Origin: Clostridia bacterium
GTDB lineage: Bacteria > Bacillota > Clostridia > Oscillospirales > CAG-382
NCBI GenBank assembly: GCA_017466805.1
Contig: JAFTTN010000009.1
Coordinates: 1 to 61,821, forward strand
DNA length: 61,821 nt
Reading direction: 5' to 3'
Numbering within the stretch: position 1 is the stretch's first letter; every line of letters starts with the position of its first letter. This document shows positions 27,801-35,757 of the stretch, one piece after another. The position numbers and the translations under genes were made by a program. The notes below the pieces were generated by a model. It was given only the letters and a program-made list of their open reading frames with translations. It ran no database searches and was not told the origin of the DNA.

Positions 27801-27985
27801 ACGTTAACCTCGACGGAAAAATCGACCAATACGACTATATACTCGTAAAACGCCACTACTTCGAAACCCGCGTTCTTTCGGGCGACGAATTCAAGCGCGG
27901 CGACGTTAACGGCGACGGCAAGGTAGACCAATACGACTATATCCTTATCGCCCGCCATTACTTCGGCACCTTCGTAATCAAATAA
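24836..27985 (+). CDS. Secreted NAGPA-type phosphodiester glycosidase with discoidin-like repeats and dockerin
   Basis: 1049 residues from ATG 24836 (RBS AAAGAGG). A signal peptide ends near TNAAT. Residues about 60-410 form the phosphodiester glycosidase domain related to human NAGPA, with the signature VIRMDGGGSSAMY; such enzymes release N-acetylglucosamine or other sugars from phosphodiester links. A helical linker (about 420-530) follows. Then come two homologous discoidin/F5-8-like repeats (about 532-690 and 694-850) that share VSxGKxYTTxGTKH and WIDEVEV. A further beta-rich segment runs about 853-985. The C-terminus (about 988-1049) is a type I dockerin with two duplicated calcium loops, GDVNLDGKIDQYDY and GDVNGDGKVDQYDY. 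No cohesin is seen in this window. Confidence 0.9.
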   Translation: MNCFKRILALLLCLVMLAASCVFTNAATVSMSVSTSFSVKSGVDYAKYNVYGSQSNHTEACTVLEFSSDEYLPIPFIGYAGSAHLLATHYSRAVNDFGYEVAGVINGSFFGTSDEALIGHVITNGKLACAHFGDTQELVVFDAKGNMSSVSSYLNNTFNANGTIVSGAIAYVNKRQDCAWSGATHKIFYFDESCGNACDSTGTNYEVVCRKTDNSEMAVGETLKGEVVAIYPSTNKTAIASGQFVLSVKTTSDHLSYLSGLKVGDPVSITVEEGNANARTAMESAIGAIANVGWLVKDGVDLTLTQSTVGTHSVTGTYARWTAFGRKPNGQYVFFTSEGGSTGVSSRSLTLRDVAAAMIKLGCSDVIRMDGGGSSAMYVCNTGSGSPGYVQSHSRSVCDTILIVKKSSLVDNNLIAALNTAITEAKAYVTITPNAAISNAITEAEAALQAGNVTASEARDYIKKLSVSSKDSLKTLMDNAKAISYPGFSEEHLSVIRACYERASEVYSKADATAGEVVAAYTALSSVLNLSGKTVLSVGKSYTTAGTKHGSYPDDSVRLTDGSKSNPDGGSPALYSGWDAYTNAEITINLGSSMQTDTYTVYGAYGFYGILSPKDLSVSVSTDGTNYTKVGSTTTLIPIGTGSELSDGTTNMYALTVTAPAAKTAKYVKFTVTPQNFVWIDEVEVSASQTTALVVSAGKNYTTSGTKHSTFVDNGTKLTDSIKSSPNGFSVDIYSGWDNGANAIITVDLGSVIKSDVYTVYGAYGFYGIDPMKNMKVEISENGTTYKEIGTTSSLVSLGNGAEIDGDISKLCKLTVKTSNMNTARYVRFTVTPTDFVWIDEVEVAISDISCLNKLSSAVEIHGFNQYVYDSNCYIYTPSFGTLTESNINHRYTCNVILTKTSDPNVYTIKSINTANGSAANVTLASNEIMIACHSGASALSAISHTLLKEASVGEKVTFYGVDFTNKTVGVAAYALVESSSEPTSSLGDVNLDGKIDQYDYILVKRHYFETRVLSGDEFKRGDVNGDGKVDQYDYILIARHYFGTFVIK

Positions 27986-28000
27986 AGCGATTTCACATTA

Positions 28001-28032
28001 AAAAGGAGAAGCGTCAATGCTTCTCCTTTTTA
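28001..28032. terminator. Bidirectional intrinsic terminator
   Basis: A 12-bp stem AAAAGGAGAAGC/GCTTCTCCTTTT with loop GTCAAT lies between convergent genes. Confidence 0.9.
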
Positions 28033-28050
28033 TATCTGTATTCGCTGTTT

Positions 28051-28974
28051 TTAACCGTTCCTTGCGCCAAAAACAACCGCAACAATTTTGCGAAGAAATT
28101 CTGCGGAAATATCGCGTACCATAAATTCCTCGCCGCCCTTTACAAACGGCATTATAAGCGAATAACCGCCGTTTCCGTCCTTTACAAGCTCCCAAGCGTT
28201 GCCCTCGGCAAGAAGCCTTAAATGCTCCTCCTTCAGCTCCGCCACGCCGATTTCTTTGTTGACCGAACCCAAAAAGTGCAAAACCACGCTTTCGCGGTCG
28301 CAAACCATACTTATATCCAAAATTCCGTTTTCGGTCTGCGGAATCAAAGACGATACAAGCGCAACCGCAATAAGCGCAAAATCGCGCTCCGAGCCCTTTG
28401 CGTAGCCCTTCGCGTCGATATAATTAAAATTCACATGCGCACAAACGTCGGGATGGTCTGCAAGCAGTTCCTCCTGCAAGGCGTACAAAGCCGAATACGC
28501 ACTGAAAAACGGCAATCTGCGCGGTACGAATTGCTCGGCGCGAAGCTGCAACGCGATATCCATAATATTGTTCTTCGCCTGCTTTGCGCGGATAAGCTCC
28601 ATATCGTAGCCCGAAAGCTCGCCCAAAGCTTTAAAAACGTCCTTTTCCACTCCGAGCTCGGCGCCCACAATAAACAGTCTGCATTCCCTGCCGCACAGCA
28701 CGGTCGCGCTTCTTTTCGCTCCTTTTACCGAAATATCCGCCGAGCATAGCTCCTGCGATATCATCGAAGCAACCGTTTCCGCGGTGCTTTCGGAAAGAAA
28801 GCGCGAAATATCAATACCCTCTCGAATATCGCAAAGCGTTAGCGCGGCTTCGGTGTTGACCGCCGTAACGCAAAGCGAATTATCGGTTAAAAAGGCAGGC
28901 GCTTCAAGCCTTTCGAGCATTTCGCCGCCGAATTCGTTTTCGGATAATACCTTTACCAGCATATTAAAAAGCAT
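28051..28974 (-). CDS. Uncharacterised PAS/histidine-kinase-like protein
   Basis: 307 residues, not firmly recognised. The N-terminus (about 20-60, LEAPAFLTDNSLCVTAVN) reads like a PAS sensor. The middle (about 125-185) is a helical segment of the kind found in kinase dimerisation domains, but I see no phospho-acceptor His in a standard H-box. The last third (FALIAVALVSSLIP and VVLHFLGSVNKEIG) resembles a degenerate HATPase fold without clear N, G1 or G2 boxes. It is soluble. It lies just downstream of nrdR on the same strand, but its start has no convincing RBS. It could be a pseudo-kinase or a signalling scaffold. Confidence 0.55.
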   Translation of the reverse strand: MLFNMLVKVLSENEFGGEMLERLEAPAFLTDNSLCVTAVNTEAALTLCDIREGIDISRFLSESTAETVASMISQELCSADISVKGAKRSATVLCGRECRLFIVGAELGVEKDVFKALGELSGYDMELIRAKQAKNNIMDIALQLRAEQFVPRRLPFFSAYSALYALQEELLADHPDVCAHVNFNYIDAKGYAKGSERDFALIAVALVSSLIPQTENGILDISMVCDRESVVLHFLGSVNKEIGVAELKEEHLRLLAEGNAWELVKDGNGGYSLIMPFVKGGEEFMVRDISAEFLRKIVAVVFGARNG

Positions 28975-29025
28975 AGAGCAGACCCGACGGAAACAATCCG
29001 CGGTGCTCTGCCCTTTTTCCTTTAT

Positions 29026-29481
29026 TTATTTTTCCGCAAGAAGCTTTTGAAGCTCTGCCATAAACGCGCCGATATCCTTGAACTGACGGTATACCGATGC
29101 GAAACGCACGTATGCAACCTCGTCAAGCTCTTTGAGCTTTTCCATAACCATTTCGCCGATACGCTCCGATGTTACCTCGTTTTGCAGAGTGTTCTGCAAT
29201 GCGTTTTCGATTTCGGTCACAACCGCATCCATCTGCGAAAGCGTAACCTGACGCTTATCGCAAGCGCGGATAATGGAATTAAGTATCTTGTTTCTGTCAA
29301 AGGTCTCGCGCGAGAGGTCTTTTTTAATAACGATCAGCGGAAGCGTTTCGATATTTTCGTAGGTGGTGAACCGCTTTTGGCATTTTAGACATTCGCGTCT
29401 GCGACGGATAGATGCACCGTCCGAGGAGGGACGTGAATCGATAACCTTGTCTTCGGTATGTCCGCAGGAAGGGCATTTCAT
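29026..29481 (-). CDS. nrdR: Transcriptional repressor NrdR
   Basis: 151 residues, exact family length. The N-terminal zinc ribbon has MKCPSCGH and CLKCQKRF. The ATP-cone domain begins at about residue 46 ([20 protein letters not shown]). It represses ribonucleotide reductase genes according to ATP/dATP binding. RBS GGAGG precedes ATG 29481. No nrd gene is in the window. The residues around the zinc site are fully conserved. Confidence 0.97.
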   Translation of the reverse strand: MKCPSCGHTEDKVIDSRPSSDGASIRRRRECLKCQKRFTTYENIETLPLIVIKKDLSRETFDRNKILNSIIRACDKRQVTLSQMDAVVTEIENALQNTLQNEVTSERIGEMVMEKLKELDEVAYVRFASVYRQFKDIGAFMAELQKLLAEK

Positions 29482-29569
29482 ATAAAAAACCTCCGAAACT
29501 TACTGATTTTCTTCATTTTAACACATTTTTTCTCATTTGTAAAGCAAATTGTTAAATTTTCAAAATCGA

Positions 29570-29598
29570 TTGACATATACGCCTAATTGGTGTACCAT
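29570..29598 (+). promoter_or_regulatory. Promoter of the ABC exporter operon
   Basis: TTGACA (29570-29575), 17-bp spacer, TACCAT (29593-29598). Confidence 0.75.
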
Positions 29599-29626
29599 AA
29601 TTCCATAAAGCCTTACAGGAGGAAAT

Positions 29627-30517
29627 ATGGTACTCGAATTCAGAAATATACAAAAGAGCTTTGGGGAAAAAGAGGTGCTTAAGGGCATTTCCTTTACCAC
29701 CGAGGGCAAAAAGGCGTTCGGTCTGCTCGGCAGAAACGGCGCCGGCAAAACCACCGCCATACGCATACTTATGGGTGTTTTCCCTGCCAACAGCGGCGAG
29801 GTTCTTCTCGACGGCAAGCCTATCGACAGAGCATCCGTCGGCATAGGCTATCTTCCCGAGGAGCGCGGGCTTTATCCCAAAAAGAAGATCATCGATCAGC
29901 TCGTTTATTTTGCCGAGCTCAAGGGAATGAACCGCAAGGACGCCGAAAAATCGATAGATTATTGGCTTTCCCGACTCGAAATGAGCGAATACAAAAACAA
30001 AAGCCTCGATACACTCTCGAAGGGCAACCAGCAGAAGATCCAGCTCGTCACCGCGCTTGCACACGGCCCTCAGATAATCATTCTCGACGAGCCCTTTTCG
30101 GGTCTCGACCCCGTCAACGCGATGCTTTTGAAGAGCGTTGTCAAGGAAGAAATATCCAAGGGCAAGATCGTCATCTTTTCGAGCCACCAGATGAGCTATA
30201 TCGAGGAGTTCTGCGATAGAATTGCCATTATCAACGGCGGAAAAACGGTGCTTCACGGCGACCTTGCCGAGATCAAGCGCAACTGTCCGAGAAACAAGCT
30301 GGTCATCCGCTCGGTCGATGCGGATGCCATTATGAAAAAATACGAATCGCGCTGCAGCTTGGGCGAAAACGGCGAAATCCTCTTCCGCCTCGACGACGAA
30401 AGCGAAAAATCGGGTGTAATGAATGCGCTCGTTTCGGAATACGACGTGGACGAGATCAAGGTGTTTGAGCCCTCGCTCAACGATATCTTCGTCGAATACG
30501 CCGAAGAGCAGATGTAA
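29627..30517 (+). CDS. ABC transporter ATP-binding protein, NatA-like
   Basis: 296 residues. Walker A GLLGRNGAGKTT (about residue 34), signature LSKGNQQKIQ, Walker B IIILDEPFSGLDP and a switch His in FSSHQMSY. The C-terminal 70 residues form the accessory domain common in ABC-2 exporters such as NatA. RBS AGGAGG precedes the ATG. It is followed by its permease 12 bp downstream, so the two form an exporter. Substrate (sodium, drug or peptide) is not deducible. Confidence 0.94.
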   Translation: MVLEFRNIQKSFGEKEVLKGISFTTEGKKAFGLLGRNGAGKTTAIRILMGVFPANSGEVLLDGKPIDRASVGIGYLPEERGLYPKKKIIDQLVYFAELKGMNRKDAEKSIDYWLSRLEMSEYKNKSLDTLSKGNQQKIQLVTALAHGPQIIILDEPFSGLDPVNAMLLKSVVKEEISKGKIVIFSSHQMSYIEEFCDRIAIINGGKTVLHGDLAEIKRNCPRNKLVIRSVDADAIMKKYESRCSLGENGEILFRLDDESEKSGVMNALVSEYDVDEIKVFEPSLNDIFVEYAEEQM

Positions 30518-30529
30518 GGAGGGGCACAA

Positions 30530-31783
30530 ATGAAGCAGTTCAAGACTATTCTTGCGTTTGAGCTCAAGAATTTCATTAAAAACAAAACCTTTGTGGGTGT
30601 CACTCTGTTTTTGGTAGCGGCGCTTGCGATCGTTATGTTCTTCCCGCGCATCACCGACGCCTTCTCGTCCGACAGCGACGCCGACGACTCGAGTATCTCC
30701 GGCTACAGCGGCGTTATGCTCATACTTGCCGACAGCGACGAGGATAAGATCGCATACGCGAATGCGTTCGGCGCGGCGTTTACCGACTACGACGTGCACG
30801 TGGCGACCGAATCGCTCGATGCCGTCAAGGACAAGATTACCTCGGGCGAAATCGAATGCGCATTCCATATCGAAAGCCCGACTAAGTACACCTATTACGT
30901 CGGAAATTTTTCGATGTACGACGAAAACTATCTTATCGCAAACGAGGTGATGCAGAGCATCTACCGCCTCGATCAGATGACCGAGCACGGCATCGCGATA
31001 GATGACGCGGCAGAGATACTCGCAACGCCGATCGAGTTTGAGAACGTCAGCCTCGGCGTAGATCAGATGCAGAACTTTTTCTATGCATACATAATGATCT
31101 TCGCGCTTTATATCGTCATCCTTCTCTACGGTCAGATGGTGACGATGAACGTAGCTACCGAAAAGAGCTCGCGCGCGATGGAATTGCTTATAACGAGTGC
31201 GAACCCGACGAGTATGATGTTCGGCAAGGTCATCGCGTCCTGCATCGCGGGTCTTTCCCAATTAATTGCGGTGTTCGGCTCGGCGCTCCTGTTCTATAAC
31301 CTCAACCGCGAATATTGGACCGACTTCGAGATGGCGGAAATGTTCTTCGATATCCCGCCCGAATTGCTCGTATTTATGCTTATTTTCTTCCTTTTGGGCT
31401 TCCTTATCTACGCGTTCCTCTTCGGCGCGGTCGGCTCCACCGTATCCAAGCTCGAGGAGGTAAACACGGCTGTTTCTCCGCTTATGATGACCTTTGTGTT
31501 TGTTTTCATCATCTGTATGACCTCGATGAGTAGCGGAAACGTCGATTCGACGCTTATGAAGGTGTGCTCGTTCGTGCCCTTCACGTCACCGATGGCGATG
31601 TTCACACGAATCGCGCTTTCAACGGTTCCTGTCCACGAAATCGTAATTTCCATAGTAATACTCGCCGCAAGCGTGTTCGGCGTGGGTGTGCTCGCCGCAA
31701 AGATCTACCGTCTTGGCGTGCTTATGTACGGTAATCCGCCCAAATTGACTAAGCTTATAAAGCAGGTTCTCTTTAAAAAATAA
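30530..31783 (+). CDS. ABC-2 type permease, NatB-like
   Basis: 417 residues. One N-terminal transmembrane helix (about 22-42) is followed by a large extracytoplasmic domain (about 45-185). Five or more helices follow between about 190 and 405, including VMLILAD-type beta strands before them and the conserved SSRAMELLITSANPTSMMFGKV amphipathic segment after the second helix. This arrangement is typical of the NatB/ABC2_membrane_3 family. RBS AAGGAGG precedes the ATG. It partners with the ATPase upstream in a two-gene operon. Confidence 0.92.
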   Translation: MKQFKTILAFELKNFIKNKTFVGVTLFLVAALAIVMFFPRITDAFSSDSDADDSSISGYSGVMLILADSDEDKIAYANAFGAAFTDYDVHVATESLDAVKDKITSGEIECAFHIESPTKYTYYVGNFSMYDENYLIANEVMQSIYRLDQMTEHGIAIDDAAEILATPIEFENVSLGVDQMQNFFYAYIMIFALYIVILLYGQMVTMNVATEKSSRAMELLITSANPTSMMFGKVIASCIAGLSQLIAVFGSALLFYNLNREYWTDFEMAEMFFDIPPELLVFMLIFFLLGFLIYAFLFGAVGSTVSKLEEVNTAVSPLMMTFVFVFIICMTSMSSGNVDSTLMKVCSFVPFTSPMAMFTRIALSTVPVHEIVISIVILAASVFGVGVLAAKIYRLGVLMYGNPPKLTKLIKQVLFKK

Positions 31784-31892
31784 TAAATTTCAGAAAATCG
31801 AAATTTTTGAATTTTGTTATAGACGAAGCGCTCGGTCATATTTACGTCGTGCATTATTTTGAATAACACATCTCTGTAATCAAAATTTAAAC

Positions 31893-31937
31893 AAAAGCCC
31901 CGAAGCATGATGATTCGGCTTCGGGGCACCTTTTGTT
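31893..31937 (+). terminator. Intrinsic terminator of the ABC exporter operon
   Basis: A 10-bp stem GCCCCGAAGC/GCTTCGGGGC (31897-31906 with 31918-31927) with flanking A and T tracts. The 110 bases between it and the permease stop hold nothing recognised. Confidence 0.85.
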
Positions 31938-31960
31938 TTGAAGAATTTTGCAGGGGATTT

Positions 31961-31996
31961 AAAAGGGGGAGCTTTTGCAAAAGCTCCCCTTTTTTA
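31961..31996. terminator. Bidirectional intrinsic terminator downstream of nfnB
   Basis: A long A/T-flanked stem, AAAAGGGGGAGCTTTT against AAGCTCCCCTTTTTT, with loop GCAA. Confidence 0.85.
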
Positions 31997-32017
31997 TGCT
32001 TGTTAATGCTTATCGGA

Positions 32018-33402
32018 TTACTTGCTCAGCTGCTCGTCGATTGCAGCAGCCGCGGTTTTGCCCGCGCCCATCGCAAGAATAACGGTTGCCGCGCCGGTTA
32101 CCGCGTCGCCGCCCGCATAAACGTTCGCGCGCGAGGTAAGACCGTTTTCGTCGGCAATAATGCCGCCCCATTTTTCTGTATCAAGACCTGCGGTGGTCGA
32201 TTTAATAAGCGGATTGGGCGATGTGCCGATAGCCATAATAACGCAATCAACGTCAAGCACGAATTCGCTTCCCTCTTTAACAACCGGTCTTCTTCTGCCG
32301 GATGCATCGGGCTCGCCAAGCGTCATTTCAACGCATTCCATACCGCCGACAAAGCCGTTTTCACCCTTTAAAATCTTGGTGGGGTTGGTAAGGAGCTTGA
32401 ATATAACCCCTTCTTCCTTTGCGTGCTCAACCTCTTCGGCACGCGCGGGGAGCTCGCTTTCGCCGCGGCGATATACTATGTATACCTCCTCTGCGCCCAA
32501 ACGCAACGCGCTTCTTGCCGCGTCCATCGCAACGTTACCGCCGCCGCAGACCGCAACCTTCTTCGCGTGGAAAATAGGAGTTTTGCTGTCGTCGCGGTAG
32601 GCTTTCATAAGGTTTATACGGGTAAGGAATTCGTTTGCCGAGTAAACGCCTTTAAGGTTTTCACCCTCGATACCCATAAATCTGGGAAGACCTGCACCCG
32701 AACCGATAAATACCGCCTCGAAGCCCTCTTCGTTCATAAGCTCGTCGACAGAAATGGTCTTGCCGACAACGTAGTTGGTTCTTATTTCAACACCCAGCGC
32801 TTTGAGCGTTTCGATTTCCTTTGCAACAATAGCCTTGGGAAGACGGAATTCGGGAATGCCGTATACAAGCACGCCGCACGCAACGTGCAACGCCTCGAAC
32901 ACGGTAACCGAATATCCCTTTTCGCCAAATCGCCCGCGCAAGCCAAGCCCGAAGGGCCCGAACCGATAACCGCAACCTTGTGACCGTTGCTTTCGGGGCG
33001 GGTGGGAAGCGTATTGCAGTTTGCGTTGTGCCAATCGGCAACGAAACGTTCAAGCCTGCCTATCGCAACAGGCTCGCCCTTTATACCGCGAACGCATTTG
33101 CTTTCGCACTGCGATTCCTGCGGGCAAACTCTGCCGCAAACAGCGGGAAGCGAGCTTTGACGGGTAATAACGTTATAAGCACCCTCGAAATCGCCCTGTG
33201 CAACCAGCGCGATAAATTCGGGAATGGCAATGTTAACGGGACAGCCCGAAACACACGGGCGGTTTTTACAGTTAAGACAGCGCTGTGCCTCGTCGATAGC
33301 CTGCTCTGCGGTGTAGCCGAGCGCAACCTCTTGGAAATTGCGCGCGCGCACGTCGGCGGGCTGGTGGGGCATAGGATTCTTTTTCAAAGACATATTAGGC
33401 AT
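32018..33402 (-). pseudogene. nfnB: NfnB/GltA-like flavoprotein, interrupted by a one-base frameshift
   Basis: Read with one added base, this encodes about 461 residues from ATG 33402 (RBS AAGGGGGA). The N-terminal part carries two 4Fe-4S Cys groups (CLNCKNRPCVSGC and CGRVCPQESQCESKC) and the first dinucleotide site VAVIGSGPSGLACAG. The frame then breaks at a run of four T (plus strand 32919-32922). It resumes one frame over at KGYSVTVFEA and continues to the second site VAVCGGGNVAMDAA and the C-terminal GGDAVTGAATVI. One extra T restores the whole family sequence. The protein is the NADPH-binding large subunit of electron-bifurcating NAD-dependent ferredoxin:NADP+ oxidoreductase, or the related homotetrameric glutamate synthase. 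NfnA directly upstream favours Nfn. Confidence 0.88.
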
Positions 33403-33415
33403 TTTTGTTTCCCCC

Positions 33416-34261
33416 TTATTCCGCAACCTTTTTGTTTAAAAGATTGCAGGTTTCTTCATAGGAATGGCGTTCAAAATCGCGGTACATCGCGCCGCGGTCC
33501 ATAGCCTCGTCGAAATCGACCTCGTGTCCGTCGAAATCGGGGCCGTCAACGCAGGCAAACTTAACCTTGCCGCCAACGGTAAGACGGCATCCGCCGCACA
33601 TACCCGTGCCGTCGATCATAATGGGGTTCATACTAACGGTGGTTTTAATGCCGTATTCCTTGGTAAGCTTGCAAACGAACTTCATCATTATAAGCGGACC
33701 GATAGCAATAACCTCGTCGTACTTTTCGCCACTTTCGATAAGCTTTTTGAGCGCATCGGTAACCAATCCCTTTTCGCCTATCGAGCCGTCGTCGGTCATA
33801 ATAAGATATTTGTCGCTGCAGGCAGTGAATTCGTCCTGAAGAATAACGAGGTCTTTATTTCTGAAGCCGACAACAGAATGCACCTCTGCTCCAAGCTCGT
33901 GGAGCTTTTTCGCAACCGGAAGCGCAATCGCACAGCCGACGCCGCCGCCGATAACGGCAACCTTTTTAATGCCCTCGGTTTCGGTGGCTCTGCCCAAAGG
34001 ACCGACGAAATCGGAAATATATTCGCCCTCGTTTTTGGAATCGAGCAGCTTCGTGGTGCCGCCTACTATCTGATAAATAATAGTAACCGTGCCTGCTTCG
34101 CGGTCAAAATCGGCAATGGTAAGCGGAATTCTTTCACCCTCTTCATCGACACGAAGTATAATAAACTGACCGGGCTCGGCTTTTTTTGCAATCTGCGGAG
34201 CGCTTATAACCATTTTCGAAACGGTTGGATTAAGCGATTCCTTTTTAACTATTTTAAACAT
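33416..34261 (-). CDS. nfnA: NfnA-like FAD/2Fe-2S reductase subunit
   Basis: 281 residues. Ferredoxin-reductase fold: the FAD motif RIPLTIAD (about residue 45), the NAD-binding site KKVAVIGGGVGCAIALPVAKKL (about 100), and a C-terminal 2Fe-2S group in GTGMCGGCRLTV and FACVDGPDFDGH. This is the family annotated as sulfide or dihydroorotate dehydrogenase electron-transfer subunit. Next to NfnB it forms the complex that couples NADH and reduced ferredoxin oxidation to NADP+ reduction. RBS AGGTG precedes ATG 34261. The pair is separated by 13 bp. Confidence 0.88.
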   Translation of the reverse strand: MFKIVKKESLNPTVSKMVISAPQIAKKAEPGQFIILRVDEEGERIPLTIADFDREAGTVTIIYQIVGGTTKLLDSKNEGEYISDFVGPLGRATETEGIKKVAVIGGGVGCAIALPVAKKLHELGAEVHSVVGFRNKDLVILQDEFTACSDKYLIMTDDGSIGEKGLVTDALKKLIESGEKYDEVIAIGPLIMMKFVCKLTKEYGIKTTVSMNPIMIDGTGMCGGCRLTVGGKVKFACVDGPDFDGHEVDFDEAMDRGAMYRDFERHSYEETCNLLNKKVAE

Positions 34262-34301
34262 ATCAACACCTGATTTCTAAAATCGAAATTTTGTCCAATT
34301 A

Positions 34302-34330
34302 ATTATATCACCAAACCTTTAGAATATCAA
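34302..34330 (-). promoter_or_regulatory. Promoter of the nfnAB operon
   Basis: Minus strand TTGATA (34325-34330), 17-bp spacer, TATAAT (34302-34307). Confidence 0.85.
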
Positions 34331-34339
34331 CCTTTTTTC

Positions 34340-34368
34340 TTGATTTTTAATAATTTGCATAGTATAAT
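34340..34368 (+). promoter_or_regulatory. Promoter of the deaminase-ahcY operon
   Basis: TTGATT (34340-34345), 17-bp spacer, TATAAT (34363-34368). Confidence 0.85.
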
Positions 34369-34479
34369 GTAAAATGTATAACGTTCGTGATTATTTTTGT
34401 GGCAATTTGGCACTGTAAAATGCCGCCACAAAAAAGAAAAACGATAAACCGTGTAAATATTTACGGAGGTTTTAAAAAA

Positions 34480-35742
34480 ATGAATCTTCTTATTAAAAAC
34501 GTCATCCTTCCCGACGGCGATAAGCTGAAAACAACCGATATTGCCGTAACCGACGGAATTATCGTAAAAATCGGTTGCGCGGACGAGAATTTCAAGGCTG
34601 ACGAAATTATCGAAGGCAACAACCGTCTTGCCATTCCCGCTTTTGTAAACGCGCACACACATATGTATATGTCGGCTCTTCGCAATGCGGCGGACGACCT
34701 TCCCTTTATGGAATGGCTCTTCAACGGAGTTATGCCGAAGGAGGACCGCTTGAACGGCGAGCAAGCGTATTGGGGCTCGCTTCTTTCCTGTGCGGAAATG
34801 ATAAAGCGCGGCTGTGCAACCTTCTGCGATATGCACCTTTTCCCCGGTAATTCGGCGAAGGCGGCGGCAGAATGCGGTATGCGTGCGGTCGTTTCGCGCG
34901 GGCTTGTCGGAAGCGATGGCGGTCAAAAGCGTCTTGACGACCAATTCGCAGAAATCGAGGAATGGAAGCACGAAAAGAATATTAAATTTATGCTTGCCCC
35001 CCACGCTATCTACACCTGCGATAAAGAATATCTTTTAAAAATCTCTAGCGAAGCAAAGCGATTGGGCCTCGGTCTTAATATTCACCTTTCGGAAAGCAAG
35101 GCCGAATTCAACGATTGTATGCGTGATAACGGCTGCACCCCCACCGAATACGTCGCATCGCTCGGCCTATTCGAGAATAAAACGCTTGCCGCACACTGCG
35201 TTCAGCTTACCGAAAACGATATTTCTCTGCTTGCGAAATACGGCGTTTCGGTTGCTTCGAACCCGAAGTCAAATCTTAAGCTCGGCAACGGCATCGCTCC
35301 GATATATCAGCTCGACCAAGCGGGCGTCAACGTCTGCATCGGCACCGATTCGGCGGCTTCGAACAACAGCCTTAATATGTTCTCCGAGCTTAATTATATG
35401 ACTCTGCTTCACAAGGGCACGAACTACGATTCCACCGCAATACCTGCGAAAAAGGCACTCGATTTTGCAACCGTAAACGGCGCAAAGGCGCTCGGGTTCG
35501 AAAAGCTCGGCAAAATCGAAGAGGGCTGGGCGGCGGATATTGCTCTGCTCGATACCGACGTACCGCAAATGATGCCGCTGCGCAACTACTATGCGGCAAT
35601 CTGCTATTGCTGTGACGGCAGCGAAACCGATACGCTTATTATCGACGGCAAGGTAGTAATGAAGAACAAAGAGCTTCTCACTATAGATACCGAACGCCTT
35701 TACTACGAAATAAACAAAATAGTCGATTTTCTCGACAACTGA
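34480..35742 (+). CDS. mtaD: 5-methylthioadenosine/S-adenosylhomocysteine deaminase-type amidohydrolase
   Basis: 420 residues from ATG 34480, chosen for RBS ACGGAGG. Amidohydrolase superfamily, metal-dependent barrel: NAHTHMYMSALR supplies the first His pair, LNIHLSES and LAAHCVQL supply later ligands, and IGTDSAASNN the metal Asp. It is of the TRZ/ATZ subgroup that deaminates SAH or MTA to the inosyl compound and ammonia. It is followed 15 bp later by S-adenosylhomocysteinase, so SAH is the likely substrate. A related guanine or chlorohydrolase activity cannot be excluded. Confidence 0.88.
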   Translation: MNLLIKNVILPDGDKLKTTDIAVTDGIIVKIGCADENFKADEIIEGNNRLAIPAFVNAHTHMYMSALRNAADDLPFMEWLFNGVMPKEDRLNGEQAYWGSLLSCAEMIKRGCATFCDMHLFPGNSAKAAAECGMRAVVSRGLVGSDGGQKRLDDQFAEIEEWKHEKNIKFMLAPHAIYTCDKEYLLKISSEAKRLGLGLNIHLSESKAEFNDCMRDNGCTPTEYVASLGLFENKTLAAHCVQLTENDISLLAKYGVSVASNPKSNLKLGNGIAPIYQLDQAGVNVCIGTDSAASNNSLNMFSELNYMTLLHKGTNYDSTAIPAKKALDFATVNGAKALGFEKLGKIEEGWAADIALLDTDVPQMMPLRNYYAAICYCCDGSETDTLIIDGKVVMKNKELLTIDTERLYYEINKIVDFLDN

Positions 35743-35757
35743 TAAGGAGTAACGATT

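Noticed and set aside
29552..31261. Long open frame on the minus strand, 569 codons
   Set aside because: It is antisense to the NatA/NatB-like pair. It arises from third-position codon bias and has no recognisable protein.
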